A program made the position numbers and the translations under genes. The notes under the pieces are model-generated. The model was not told the DNA's origin, did no database searches, and was given only the letters and a program-made list of their open reading frames with translations. Positions 10,083 to 17,070 of a stretch of DNA of 64,000 nucleotides are shown here, piece by piece (the first letter of the stretch is position 1; every line of letters starts with the position of its first letter). Location of the stretch: contig SCVN01000008.1 in the NCBI GenBank assembly GCA_004296885.1, forward strand, positions 1 to 64,000. The letters run 5' to 3'. The stretch comes from Nitrospirota bacterium (lineage in GTDB: Bacteria; Nitrospirota; Nitrospiria; Nitrospirales; Nitrospiraceae).

Positions 10083-10439
10083 TCATTTCTTCCCTTTCAA
10101 ATGGCGATAAGCGGCCTGAATGATTTGCTCAAGCGCCGCAGCCTCACCGGGAGAGACGTTTTTTGCTGAACGCAAATAACTAGAAATCATCGCCATTGGT
10201 TCGGCATCCCTTATCTTTTTTCGTTCGGAATGAGTGAATTTATCAGCCGTTTCCCCAAGCCACCTCAAGAGCGTTGCAAAGGTATCAACATCTGGCCGTC
10301 TACCCTGAGCCATCCGTGTGAAAGTTGACGGAGCAATCTGTAGTTCGCCAGCCAATTCTCGCCAACTCAGCTCCTTGCTTTGCCGCTTACCGTCTACAGC
10401 GTCATAGAGAGCCCTCACATCGACGGTAGTTTCTGCCAT
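10083..10439 (-). CDS. XRE-family helix-turn-helix regulator
   Basis: 118 residues. A helix-turn-helix lies at about 25-60 (LSWRELAGELQIAPSTFTRM, then VDTFATLLRWLG), typical of Cro/CI-type repressors. The C-terminal part (GEAAALEQIIQAAYRHLKGKK) is helical. The ATG at 10439 has an AAGGGGGT ribosome site; an upstream in-frame extension is rich in Cys and not family-like. It is paired with the ImmA peptidase and divergent from the bil-like operon. Two near-identical 19-bp repeats in the shared upstream region are candidate operators. Confidence 0.87.
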   Translation of the reverse strand: MAETTVDVRALYDAVDGKRQSKELSWRELAGELQIAPSTFTRMAQGRRPDVDTFATLLRWLGETADKFTHSERKKIRDAEPMAMISSYLRSAKNVSPGEAAALEQIIQAAYRHLKGKK

Positions 10440-10475
10440 ATAGCACCCCCTTTCGATGCCACCTTTTAGCATCGC

Positions 10476-10542
10476 CGTTCGACACTTGCAACACAAAACT
10501 TGCAGTGCTATGATATGATATGGCGTTCGATACTTGCAACAC
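10476..10542. promoter_or_regulatory. Paired 19-bp direct repeats in the divergent control region
   Basis: Two copies of CGTTCGAYACTTGCAACAC at 10476-10494 and 10524-10542 differ at one base and are 48 bp apart. Each contains the palindrome TTGCAA. A partial third copy (ACTTGCAGTGC) lies between them. The position between the XRE gene and the ubiquitin-like operon suggests a repressor binding region. Confidence 0.55.
10510..10539 (-). promoter_or_regulatory. Predicted promoter of the XRE-ImmA pair
   Basis: TTGCAA (10534-10539), an 18-nt spacer and TATCAT (10510-10515) on the minus strand. The -35 lies inside the second 19-bp repeat, so a repressor bound there would block its own promoter. 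Confidence 0.4.
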
Positions 10543-10670
10543 ATGGGGCGTGATCAATACGAACACCATGAGAAAGACCGTCCGATCAACAACTACCATG
10601 CCGCAAGGAGGTGAAGAGTGGGCATGGCCAACAGGGAAGCGAGAACACAGACACTGCCCAGGAGGCACCC

Positions 10671-11153
10671 GTGAACATTTCAATTGACTTAGAAGACAAG
10701 AATGGAGAGCACCGATCAGTAAGGGTCGATGCCTCGGAACAGGAAAACGTGGAAACCATTGCCGCTCGGGTTGCCACACAATTCGGTCTCAACCCGTCCG
10801 AAGTAATCGAGGGGCTTGGGACAGACGATGTCGCCTTCACGAAATACGACACTGTCGGCGACTGTATCCGTCACGGCCACAAGTGGCACTGCCGACGCAG
10901 GCAGACATGCGTCGAAGTCCATTATCAAAGTGAAGAACCGGCTCGGCACTTCTTCAATCCGAAGAGCCCCTGGCGGGTTGTGCACGAGTGGGCGTGCCGA
11001 CACTTCAAGGTCGCAGCCTCGATGTGCCGGGACCTTGAGCTCTTTGCAGGGGCCCCGACGGGTAGCCCTCTGAATGAGAACTTGCCGATCGGCACGTCCC
11101 ACGACTGCAAAATTGTTTGGCTCGCTAAGCCGGGCCCTGAGCCCAATGGCTGA
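10671..11153 (+). CDS. Ubiquitin-like modifier with two beta-grasp domains (BilA-like)
   Basis: 160 residues from the GTG at 10671, which has AGGAGG 5 nt upstream; an in-frame GTG at 10611 overlaps its own ribosome site and is less likely. Two beta-grasp-like units are visible. Residues ~1-75 read as strand, strand, helix (VNISIDLEDKNGEHRSVRVD, then VETIAARVATQFGL). Residues ~80-155 repeat the plan (VEVHYQS, WRVVHEWACRHFKV, LNENLPIG, KIVWLAK). It ends in Gly160, as expected for a conjugable modifier, with nothing after it. A tandem modifier resembles ISG15 and hence BilA. It is first in a four-gene overlapping operon with E2, JAMM and E1 genes; the context drives this call. Confidence 0.75.
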   Translation: MNISIDLEDKNGEHRSVRVDASEQENVETIAARVATQFGLNPSEVIEGLGTDDVAFTKYDTVGDCIRHGHKWHCRRRQTCVEVHYQSEEPARHFFNPKSPWRVVHEWACRHFKVAASMCRDLELFAGAPTGSPLNENLPIGTSHDCKIVWLAKPGPEPNG

Positions 11154-11601
11154 GCAACCCGCAGACCAACTCCAGTGCGATCTGGAGTCGACGGAGTTCC
11201 GGCTCGGGGCCGAGCAACGTTTCTGGACGTTGCTCGACCGCCAGGGCGATCTTGTTTATCTGGAGTTCCACGCCAGAGACAACATGGACTACGTAATGCA
11301 GCTGGAGTGCGCCGGATATGGGCAACAAGCCATCGGCGGAAAATTCATTGATCCCCAAAGTAAGGTTTGCATATCGAGCGCATGGCCACGCGGGGATGGA
11401 ACATTTAATGGGTGGGTGAAATGGGATGCCAATAACTTGTTCATCTGTTGGCCCGGCGATCGCTACGGCATCCAGCATCACCAAGAATGGGCAGCACAAC
11501 AGTTATGGAGGAAACCGCCAAGCCCGATTGTAGCCTACGCAGACTTTATCAGGAGGTTACTATGGAACAGAGCATGCGGTTACACAGGACGGGCAGGATA
11601 A
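11146..11601 (+). CDS. E2-like ubiquitin-conjugating protein (BilB-like)
   Basis: 151 residues. It would carry the modifier as a thioester and pass it to the target. A beta-sheet region (LVYLEFHARDNMDYVMQLEC) is followed by WVKWDANNLFICWPGDR, where Cys101 sits at the end of a strand like the catalytic Cys of bacterial E2-fold proteins. A His-His-x-x-Trp helix start (QHHQEW) follows. The eukaryotic HPN motif is not present. The ATG at 11146 overlaps the modifier gene by 8 nt (ATGGCTGA), indicating coupling. The call rests on the Cys context plus gene order; sequence similarity to classical E2 is weak. Confidence 0.7.
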   Translation: MAEQPADQLQCDLESTEFRLGAEQRFWTLLDRQGDLVYLEFHARDNMDYVMQLECAGYGQQAIGGKFIDPQSKVCISSAWPRGDGTFNGWVKWDANNLFICWPGDRYGIQHHQEWAAQQLWRKPPSPIVAYADFIRRLLWNRACGYTGRAG

Positions 11602-12113
11602 ACTCATCGCTGATCGTTCCTCATCCGCTGTGGACCGATGTCTTGGAAACACTTCGTCAGCGGAGTGAAGGATGGCGAGAAAGTGCTTGCATCCTCATCG
11701 GCACAGCTTCTACGAACGGAGTTCGGGTCGCTGTTGATGCTATTTTCCATCATCGTCTCGCCGATGACCGCGCAACAGCCTTGTCCATTGAACTTCCTGA
11801 GCATGCGAAATTCAAGATGTATGCAGACCTCGCAAAGCGTCGATTATCCCCTGTGTCGTTGGTCCATACTCACCCAGAGGCATGGGTCGGGCTGAGCGTG
11901 GTTGATCAGAGCAACCGCATCTCATCAACCATTGGATTTTGGTCCATTGTGGTACCCCACTATGGAAGTCCTCCTTGGAACCTTGAGGAGATAGGCTTCC
12001 ATGTCCTTGAAGACAGCGGCTGGCGTGAGCTTACAGCAGAGGAACGTCTTGCTCATTTTCGCTTGGAGGAGCAGCCATGGAATGGTGGCAAGACCGTGTC
12101 GCTAATGGCGTAG
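11562..12113 (+). CDS. JAB/MPN-domain deubiquitinase-like peptidase (BilC-like)
   Basis: 183 residues with a complete JAMM zinc-protease motif: Glu40 (RESACILIG), then HTHP at 102-105 and Ser112-x-x-Asp115, giving the exact H-x-H-x7-S-x2-D spacing. This predicts an isopeptidase that removes or processes the modifier. The ATG at 11562 has AGGAGG 5 nt upstream and overlaps the E2 gene by 40 nt. Because the modifier already ends in Gly, removal from targets seems likelier than precursor processing. That is an inference. Confidence 0.87.
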   Translation: MEQSMRLHRTGRINSSLIVPHPLWTDVLETLRQRSEGWRESACILIGTASTNGVRVAVDAIFHHRLADDRATALSIELPEHAKFKMYADLAKRRLSPVSLVHTHPEAWVGLSVVDQSNRISSTIGFWSIVVPHYGSPPWNLEEIGFHVLEDSGWRELTAEERLAHFRLEEQPWNGGKTVSLMA

Positions 12114-13339
12114 CAAAGTCCGGAAGGGGACTCCTAACAGAGACAGAAGTTAAACGAGTCTTGGCGCAAGACGTCGCAATCTACGCCGACCCAAAACGTG
12201 CCACCGAAGAGGATCTTTGGCCTGGAATTTGGGCCCTGGCTGCGACTCTTTCTCGCCAATTCATGGGGCAAATTTATGTCGTTACTGGTCTCGACCGACC
12301 TCATGCGGCACCAGGCTCGTTGCCTTCTCGATGTGTTTTTACAGATCGCCCCCCGACATGCCGACTCACAGTAGGCTTGGGGCAAGCGGCATCTTCCCCT
12401 TCGGATGTGACATTGTGGGGAGACGCTCGGGGAAACCGCATTGCCTTCGGGCAGCATTTGCCTGGCGAAGTCGCTTCTCCTATTTCGGCATTTGCTGTTG
12501 CAGGCTACCTCTCATTTGCACTTTTAGCTTCCGCCGCAGGCTTTTCCACTCACAAGAAGAGATTCTGTCAAGGCACGTTAGAAGTAGGAAAAGTGAACCT
12601 TGCCGGACTCAGCATGCCGGAACAAAGCTTAGCCATCTTGGGTCTAGGACACCTCGGGAATACATACCTCGCACTCCTCTATTTCATCGCACAACAGCAG
12701 GGGAGTTTTCCTCAACTTCTTCTACTCGATCGAGGGGAAGATGGCGGCAGGCTGGAAAAGGCGAACTGGAAAACTCACGTGTTGCTGGACGAAAATCCGT
12801 CATGGGAAGGAGCCCTCAAGACCGAAATATTTTCCGAGCAATTAAAGGCAATTGGAATGCCTGTGGACGCGGACGCGCAAACCCTTCAGTGGGGATGGAA
12901 GAAGTCCGACGCCCATCCATCTATAGCACTGATGGGATTTGACACGTTTGAAGCCAGGCGCATGGCCATTGCCGGAGGGTATGAATGGCTAATTGATGCA
13001 GGGATTGGCTTGAGATTCGAGTGCCCTCGTATCACCTGGCATAGCCTTCCACCGGATAAAGAACTCGGCAAACGCATTTTCGAAGAGAGGCCTCCCGCAG
13101 CCGTCCCCCTCATTCCTTTCGACAGCCCTTTGGCAAAAAGCTTGGATGATCCGTCCAATCCTTGCGGATGGGTAAAATCGTTCGACGGGATTAGTGCAGC
13201 TGCCCCCTGCATGGGCATCGTAGCGGCCGCTTACGCCTGGGCGGAGGTGTTGGAGGTCTGGGGGGGAGAACGTACCCCTTTGAAAGGGAGCGCTTACCTC
13301 TGGAGCCCCGGCATCCCTCCTTCAATCGAACCTCTATAG
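12077..13339 (+). CDS. E1-like ThiF-family adenylyltransferase (BilD-like)
   Basis: 420 residues. The Rossmann nucleotide-binding motif is ILGLGHLG at 187-194, with an acidic ribose ligand Asp218 (LLLLDRG) and KANWKTHVL, the counterpart of the E1 segment that holds the Asn/Arg adenylation residues. Near the C-terminus Cys378 in AAAPCMGIVAAAYAWAEVL is a candidate thioester cysteine or helix-capping site; Cys363 is another candidate. About 170 N-terminal residues precede the Rossmann fold and I cannot name that domain. The ATG at 12077 (GGAGGAG upstream) overlaps the JAMM gene by 37 nt. It would activate the modifier's C-terminal Gly with ATP. Confidence 0.85.
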   Translation: MEWWQDRVANGVAKSGRGLLTETEVKRVLAQDVAIYADPKRATEEDLWPGIWALAATLSRQFMGQIYVVTGLDRPHAAPGSLPSRCVFTDRPPTCRLTVGLGQAASSPSDVTLWGDARGNRIAFGQHLPGEVASPISAFAVAGYLSFALLASAAGFSTHKKRFCQGTLEVGKVNLAGLSMPEQSLAILGLGHLGNTYLALLYFIAQQQGSFPQLLLLDRGEDGGRLEKANWKTHVLLDENPSWEGALKTEIFSEQLKAIGMPVDADAQTLQWGWKKSDAHPSIALMGFDTFEARRMAIAGGYEWLIDAGIGLRFECPRITWHSLPPDKELGKRIFEERPPAAVPLIPFDSPLAKSLDDPSNPCGWVKSFDGISAAAPCMGIVAAAYAWAEVLEVWGGERTPLKGSAYLWSPGIPPSIEPL

Positions 13340-13464
13340 CGTGCCAGGAGAGGAACTTTTTGCAGCTACCCCCCAGTTGCCAATGCATCTGCCGTCAGCT
13401 GGAGCAAGGAACGGCACCAAGCCACGTCTTGGGGTAAAGGGTTTCAACCAACCGATGGGGAGAG

Positions 13465-13522
13465 CAAAAAAACAAGGGGCCAGGCTTTGAAGCGGCCTGG
13501 CCCCGTCACTCTCTCTTTTTTA
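13465..13522. terminator. Bidirectional rho-independent terminator
   Basis: Stem GGGGCCAGGC / GCCTGGCCCC (13476-13504) with a short loop, a run of A on the left and CTTTTTTA on the right. It can stop both the bil-like operon (rightward) and the his-HIT run (leftward). Confidence 0.85.
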
Positions 13523-13574
13523 GTCTCGGCTAAACGTTTTTCTCTTCAAGGGGTGGACTGGTTGATCCCCTAAC

Positions 13575-13628
13575 TGCGCGCGTCCAACGAGGGCCTTCTG
13601 CGGCCGCGCGTTGCGCGAGCACGGGGGA
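13575..13628 (-). repeat. Structured intergenic repeat, copy B (inverted)
   Basis: Read on the minus strand it starts TCCCCCGTGCTCGCGCA and ends TGGACGCGCGCA like copy A at 8224-8276. The central hairpin has different arms (GGCC / GGCC). The two copies bracket the accessory island in opposite orientation. Confidence 0.7.
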
Positions 13629-13656
13629 GCAGCCAGTCCGCCCCGTCCCATCAACT

Positions 13657-14001
13657 TCATCCCGGCGGCCAGTGCATGGGGCGGCCGCCGAGCAGGTGGA
13701 GATGCAGGTGGAAGACCGTCTGGCCGCCGTTCCGACCGGTGTTCACGACGAGCCTGTAGCCGCCCTCGGCGATACCCTTCTGTTTGGCGACCTGATTGCC
13801 GACGAGCAGCAGATGCCCCAGCAGGCCCGCATCGGCTTCATTCAGCTCCGCCATGGAGGCCACGTGTTTGCGCGGAATCACCAACGTATGGACCGGCGCC
13901 TGAGGATTGATGTCGTCGAAGGCGACCGCCCGATCGTCTTCATGGACGAGCTTGGCCGGAATGGCCTTTGCGGCGATCTTGCAGAACAGGCAGTCGCTCA
14001 T
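13657..14001 (-). CDS. HIT-family nucleotide-binding protein (HinT-like)
   Basis: 114 residues, the usual length. The histidine triad HLHLHLLGG near residue 97 follows the family form H-x-H-x-H. The N-terminus CLFCKI has a zinc-type Cys pair. HinT proteins hydrolyse adenosine phosphoramidates and acyl-adenylates. The ATG overlaps the hisIE stop (ATGA), so it is the last gene of the histidine run. Confidence 0.93.
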   Translation of the reverse strand: MSDCLFCKIAAKAIPAKLVHEDDRAVAFDDINPQAPVHTLVIPRKHVASMAELNEADAGLLGHLLLVGNQVAKQKGIAEGGYRLVVNTGRNGGQTVFHLHLHLLGGRPMHWPPG

Positions 14002-14651
14002 GCTTTGCCCTTCCTGAGCCCGGATTTCCCGTACCGGCCCGCCAGCTCCCGATAGATCTCCTCCGGCTGGATATCGTGGTACCCGAGCGCCACCAGCGTG
14101 TGGAACAAGAGGTCGGCGGTTTCGTAGACGATCTCCTCCTTCTTGCCCCCCTTGGCTGCCAGGACGACCTCGCCCGCTTCCTCGACCACCTTCTTGAGCA
14201 CCTTGTCGATCCCGCCTTGCAGGAGCGTCGAGGTATAAGAGTCGCTCGAGGGCTGCCGTTTACGCTCCTGAATCGTCTGGTAGAGCCGCTCGATGATGCC
14301 GCCCCAGGCCTCCTGCGTCTTCTCCCCGTTGCCCTCCAGGCGCGTAAAGAAGCAGGCCTTCTCCCCCGTGTGGCAGGTCGGGCCGGCCGGTTCGGCCTTG
14401 ACTAAGAGAGTATCGCCGTCGCAATCCACGAAGAGGTCTTTGAGGGCCAGCTTATTCCCTGAGGTCTCGCCCTTCTCCCAGAGTTTCTTCCGCGACCTGC
14501 TCCAGAAGTGGACGGATTTTGTTTCGAGGGTCTTCTGCAAGGCCTCCCGATTCATGAAGGCCAGCATGAGCACGGACCCGTCACGCCAGTCCTGGACGAC
14601 CGCTGGGATCAACCCCTGTGCGTCGAATTTCAATCGGCTGAAGTCCGTCAT
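13998..14651 (-). CDS. hisIE: Bifunctional phosphoribosyl-AMP cyclohydrolase / phosphoribosyl-ATP pyrophosphohydrolase
   Basis: 217 residues; histidine pathway steps 2 and 3. The HisI domain (1-~115) shows [37 protein letters not shown] and GPTCHTG with zinc ligands. The HisE domain (~120-205) shows [25 protein letters not shown] and [13 protein letters not shown]. It overlaps hisF by 4 nt and the HIT gene by 4 nt. Confidence 0.96.
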   Translation of the reverse strand: MTDFSRLKFDAQGLIPAVVQDWRDGSVLMLAFMNREALQKTLETKSVHFWSRSRKKLWEKGETSGNKLALKDLFVDCDGDTLLVKAEPAGPTCHTGEKACFFTRLEGNGEKTQEAWGGIIERLYQTIQERKRQPSSDSYTSTLLQGGIDKVLKKVVEEAGEVVLAAKGGKKEEIVYETADLLFHTLVALGYHDIQPEEIYRELAGRYGKSGLRKGKA

Positions 14652-15409
14652 CTGATCGCAATGCCCTTTTGCCGGAGATAAGCCTTGGCCTCCGGAATCG
14701 TGTGTGTCCGGTAGTGGAAAATCGAGGCGGCCAGCACCGCGTCCGCCTTGCCCTTGACGAAGCCATCGTAGAGGTGATCGAGCGTGCCCACACCGCCGGA
14801 CGCGATCACGGGAATCGAGACTGAATCGGAGACCGCTGCGGTCAGCTCCAGGTCATAGCCGTTTTGCCGGCCGTCCTGGTCCATGCTGGTGAGCAAAATT
14901 TCGCCCGCCCCGTAACTTTCCATCTTGCGCGCCCACTCGACGGCATCCAGTCCGGTCGGCTTGCGCCCGCCATGGGTAAACACTTCCCAGCCGGTTTCGG
15001 GCTTCGCTCTCCGCTTGGCGTCGATGGCGACGACGATGCACTGGGTGCCGAACCGCTCGGCCGCCTCTTTCACGAACTCCGGCCGCTCGACCGCGGCTGT
15101 GTTGATGCTGACCTTGTCTGTGCCGGCCTGAAGCAGGGCCCGGATATCCTCGAGCGTCCTGACTCCTCCCCCGACGGTCAAGGGCATGAAGACCTGCTCG
15201 GCGGTCCGGCTCACGATATCCAGAATCGTCTTGCGGTTCTCATAGGAGGCCGTGATGTCCAGAAAGCAAAGTTCGTCGGCCCCCTCCCGATCATAGGCCC
15301 GGGCCACTTCCACCGGATCGCCCGCATCCCGGAGATTGACGAACGAGACGCCCTTGACCACGCGCCCGTCTTTGACGTCCAAACAGGGGATGATGCGCTT
15401 GGTCAGCAT
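14648..15409 (-). CDS. hisF: Imidazole glycerol phosphate synthase, cyclase subunit
   Basis: 253 residues, a (beta/alpha)8 barrel. Uses ammonia from HisH to form imidazole glycerol phosphate and AICAR. The catalytic acids Asp11 ([16 protein letters not shown]) and Asp130 (IVVAIDAKR) are present, as are the phosphate loops VGGGVR and ASGGVG. The gap to hisA is filled by inverted heptamer arrays. Confidence 0.97.
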   Translation of the reverse strand: MLTKRIIPCLDVKDGRVVKGVSFVNLRDAGDPVEVARAYDREGADELCFLDITASYENRKTILDIVSRTAEQVFMPLTVGGGVRTLEDIRALLQAGTDKVSINTAAVERPEFVKEAAERFGTQCIVVAIDAKRRAKPETGWEVFTHGGRKPTGLDAVEWARKMESYGAGEILLTSMDQDGRQNGYDLELTAAVSDSVSIPVIASGGVGTLDHLYDGFVKGKADAVLAASIFHYRTHTIPEAKAYLRQKGIAIR

Positions 15410-15418
15410 ATCACCGAC

Positions 15419-15497
15419 GTGAACAGTGAACGGTGAAAAGATATTGATAGAAGTTGGACGGCCTGCTCTTGCTCACTATTCACTATTTACTGTTCAC
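15419..15497. repeat. Inverted heptamer arrays between hisA and hisF
   Basis: Left arm 15419-15437 (GTGAACA, GTGAACG, GTGAA) and right arm 15473-15497 (TTCAC-type units, inverse of the left), with a 35-nt loop. The left arm starts 10 nt upstream of the hisF ATG. The right arm runs into the last codons and stop of hisA, whose SerGluGln end is encoded by the array. Confidence 0.75.
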
Positions 15498-16209
15498 TTG
15501 CGGCGATTGCCGCTTTCAGGTCCAGCTTGCCGTCGTAGAGCGCCTTGCCCACGATCGCCCCCTCGATACGCGGCCCCAGAGCCTTGATCGCCTGGATATC
15601 CTCGGCCCTCGTGATCCCTCCCGAGGCGATGACCGGCACGGGCGACCGAGCGGCGATCTCCCGGAGCGCCGTCAGGTTGGGCCCCTGCAACATGCCGTCC
15701 CGCGCAATGTCCGTGTAGATCACCCCGGCCAGGGGACATTCCGCCAGACTCTTCAGCAAATCGACGGCCAGCGTCTCGGACTGGCTGGTCCAGCCCTGCA
15801 CCGCGACCTTGCCGTTGCGCGCATCGAGGCCGACCAGGATGCGGGCCGGGTACAGGGAACAAGCCCGCTCCAACAAATTCCGGTCGCGGAGCGCGGCAGT
15901 GCCCAATACGACACGGCGGACCCCTCCGTCCAGGTAGCGTTTGATGATCTCCAGGTCCCGCACGCCGCCTCCGACTTGCACCGGAATGGAGACGGCTTTC
16001 ACGATGGCCTCGATGCCCGCCATGTTCTTGGGCTGGCCCTCGACCGCGCCGTTCAGATCCACCAGATGCAACATCTGGGCGCCCCGCCGCTCCCACTGCA
16101 TCGCCATGGAAGCCGGGTCGTCGGAATAGACGGTTTCCGCCTGCAAATCTCCTTGCCGGAGACGCACGCACCGCCCATCCTTCAGGTCAATGGCGGGAAT
16201 GATCAGCAT
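15487..16209 (-). CDS. hisA: ProFAR isomerase
   Basis: 240 residues, a (beta/alpha)8 barrel paralogous to HisF; isomerises ProFAR to PRFAR. Asp8 (IPAIDLKDGRCVRL) and Asp129 (VGLDARNGKVAVQGW) are the catalytic acids, and VGGGVRDLE and ASGGITRAED bind phosphate. Its last three codons and the TAA stop lie inside a heptamer repeat array. Confidence 0.97.
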   Translation of the reverse strand: MLIIPAIDLKDGRCVRLRQGDLQAETVYSDDPASMAMQWERRGAQMLHLVDLNGAVEGQPKNMAGIEAIVKAVSIPVQVGGGVRDLEIIKRYLDGGVRRVVLGTAALRDRNLLERACSLYPARILVGLDARNGKVAVQGWTSQSETLAVDLLKSLAECPLAGVIYTDIARDGMLQGPNLTALREIAARSPVPVIASGGITRAEDIQAIKALGPRIEGAIVGKALYDGKLDLKAAIAASEQ

Positions 16210-16221
16210 GGCCTACCCGAC

Positions 16222-16284
16222 GATGAACGTGGAACGATGTTCGATGAACAAATGGCTGGTCCCGTTCATCATTCAACCTTCGTC
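16222..16284. repeat. Inverted heptamer arrays between the lipoprotein gene and hisA
   Basis: Left arm 16222-16249 (GATGAAC, GTGGAAC, GATGTTC, GATGAAC) and right arm 16264-16284 (GTTCATC, ATTCAAC, CTTCGTC), with a 14-nt loop. The unit differs from GTGAANN but the 7-nt period and inverted layout are the same. It fills the gap from 12 nt before the hisA start to the lipoprotein stop codon. Confidence 0.7.
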
Positions 16285-17070
16285 TTACCGTTCCGCCGGC
16301 GTGCCGAAGGGAAACTCTTTGAATACATGCTCGGCCCCGTAGGCAGCCAGTTCGTCCGCCGTGACGAAGACGCCGCCGCGATCCAGAAAGCCGGCCAAGT
16401 CCTCGATCAGGGGCCGCTGCCGTTCGAAATAGTTACCGACCCAGAGAACCTTGCCGTCGGCTCCCACCAGCTTCAGTTCGAACCCGACCACGGCCGGGTC
16501 TCCTCCCCACTTGCTCCCGGCCCGCTCCTGATAGATCAGCACTCGCCCCACCAGCACCGCATCGGCTTTCATCTGCTCCGCCACTTGTCTGACGAGCTGC
16601 GGCTGCGGCAGCTTGGCCGCCTGGGGGCCCAATGACGCCGCCACCCGTCCCGTTTCCGACGGGGTGAGCGTCAGAATCCCGCCCCACTGCCGCAGCTTCC
16701 CATAGACGATGCGTGTGACGTGGTCGGCCGCCACCGCCGGCACCGTGGCGGTCGGCTGGTTTTGCCGTTCAACCGTCGGGGGAATGCCCAGGGAGATGTC
16801 CGATCGAAGCACGCCCTGGGGAGCCAGGATCTCCGTATCCCGCCGCTCGGTCGTTTGCGGCGTGGCCAGGGCTTCGAACGGCAGCACCGCGATCGTCTTG
16901 ATCCGGTACTTCTCGATGTCCGGAGCGCTGTTCGTCGTCACCTTGGTCGGCCCGCAGCCTTCCAGGGCGAACCAAGACATTCCGAGCAGCAACCCAAGCG
17001 CCAGCGAGGACATGGAAGACCCCCCGTCGTTCAGCCGCTGCCGGCCTATTTTAGCGGCCTCATGCGACAT
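16285..17070 (-). CDS. Putative lipoprotein embedded in the his run
   Basis: 261 residues from the ATG at 17070, which shares a base with the hisH stop (TGATG). An alternative start at 17013 has GGGGGG 6 nt upstream. A hydrophobic segment ending in ALEGC (Cys39) is a lipobox. The body begins PDIEKYRIKTIAVLPFEAL, the opening strand of CsgG/GNA1162-like outer-membrane-associated lipoproteins that have an ABC-ATPase-independent, nucleotide-binding-like fold. ADAVLVGRVLIYQER and GAEHVFKEFPFGTPAER follow. The exact family is uncertain, and no link to histidine synthesis is apparent. Confidence 0.75.
   Translation of the reverse strand: MSHEAAKIGRQRLNDGGSSMSSLALGLLLGMSWFALEGCGPTKVTTNSAPDIEKYRIKTIAVLPFEALATPQTTERRDTEILAPQGVLRSDISLGIPPTVERQNQPTATVPAVAADHVTRIVYGKLRQWGGILTLTPSETGRVAASLGPQAAKLPQPQLVRQVAEQMKADAVLVGRVLIYQERAGSKWGGDPAVVGFELKLVGADGKVLWVGNYFERQRPLIEDLAGFLDRGGVFVTADELAAYGAEHVFKEFPFGTPAER

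Larger units (their letters stand above)
13340..13656. other. Gap between the bil-like operon and the HIT gene
   Basis: No gene seen. It holds a strong bidirectional terminator (13465-13522) and copy B of the structured repeat (13575-13628). Confidence 0.7.

Noticed and set aside
10671-13339. Molybdopterin/thiamine sulfur-carrier cluster as alternative to ubiquitin-like conjugation
   Set aside because: The modifier has two domains rather than a single ~80-residue MoaD/ThiS, and an E2-like gene is present; no cofactor genes are nearby.
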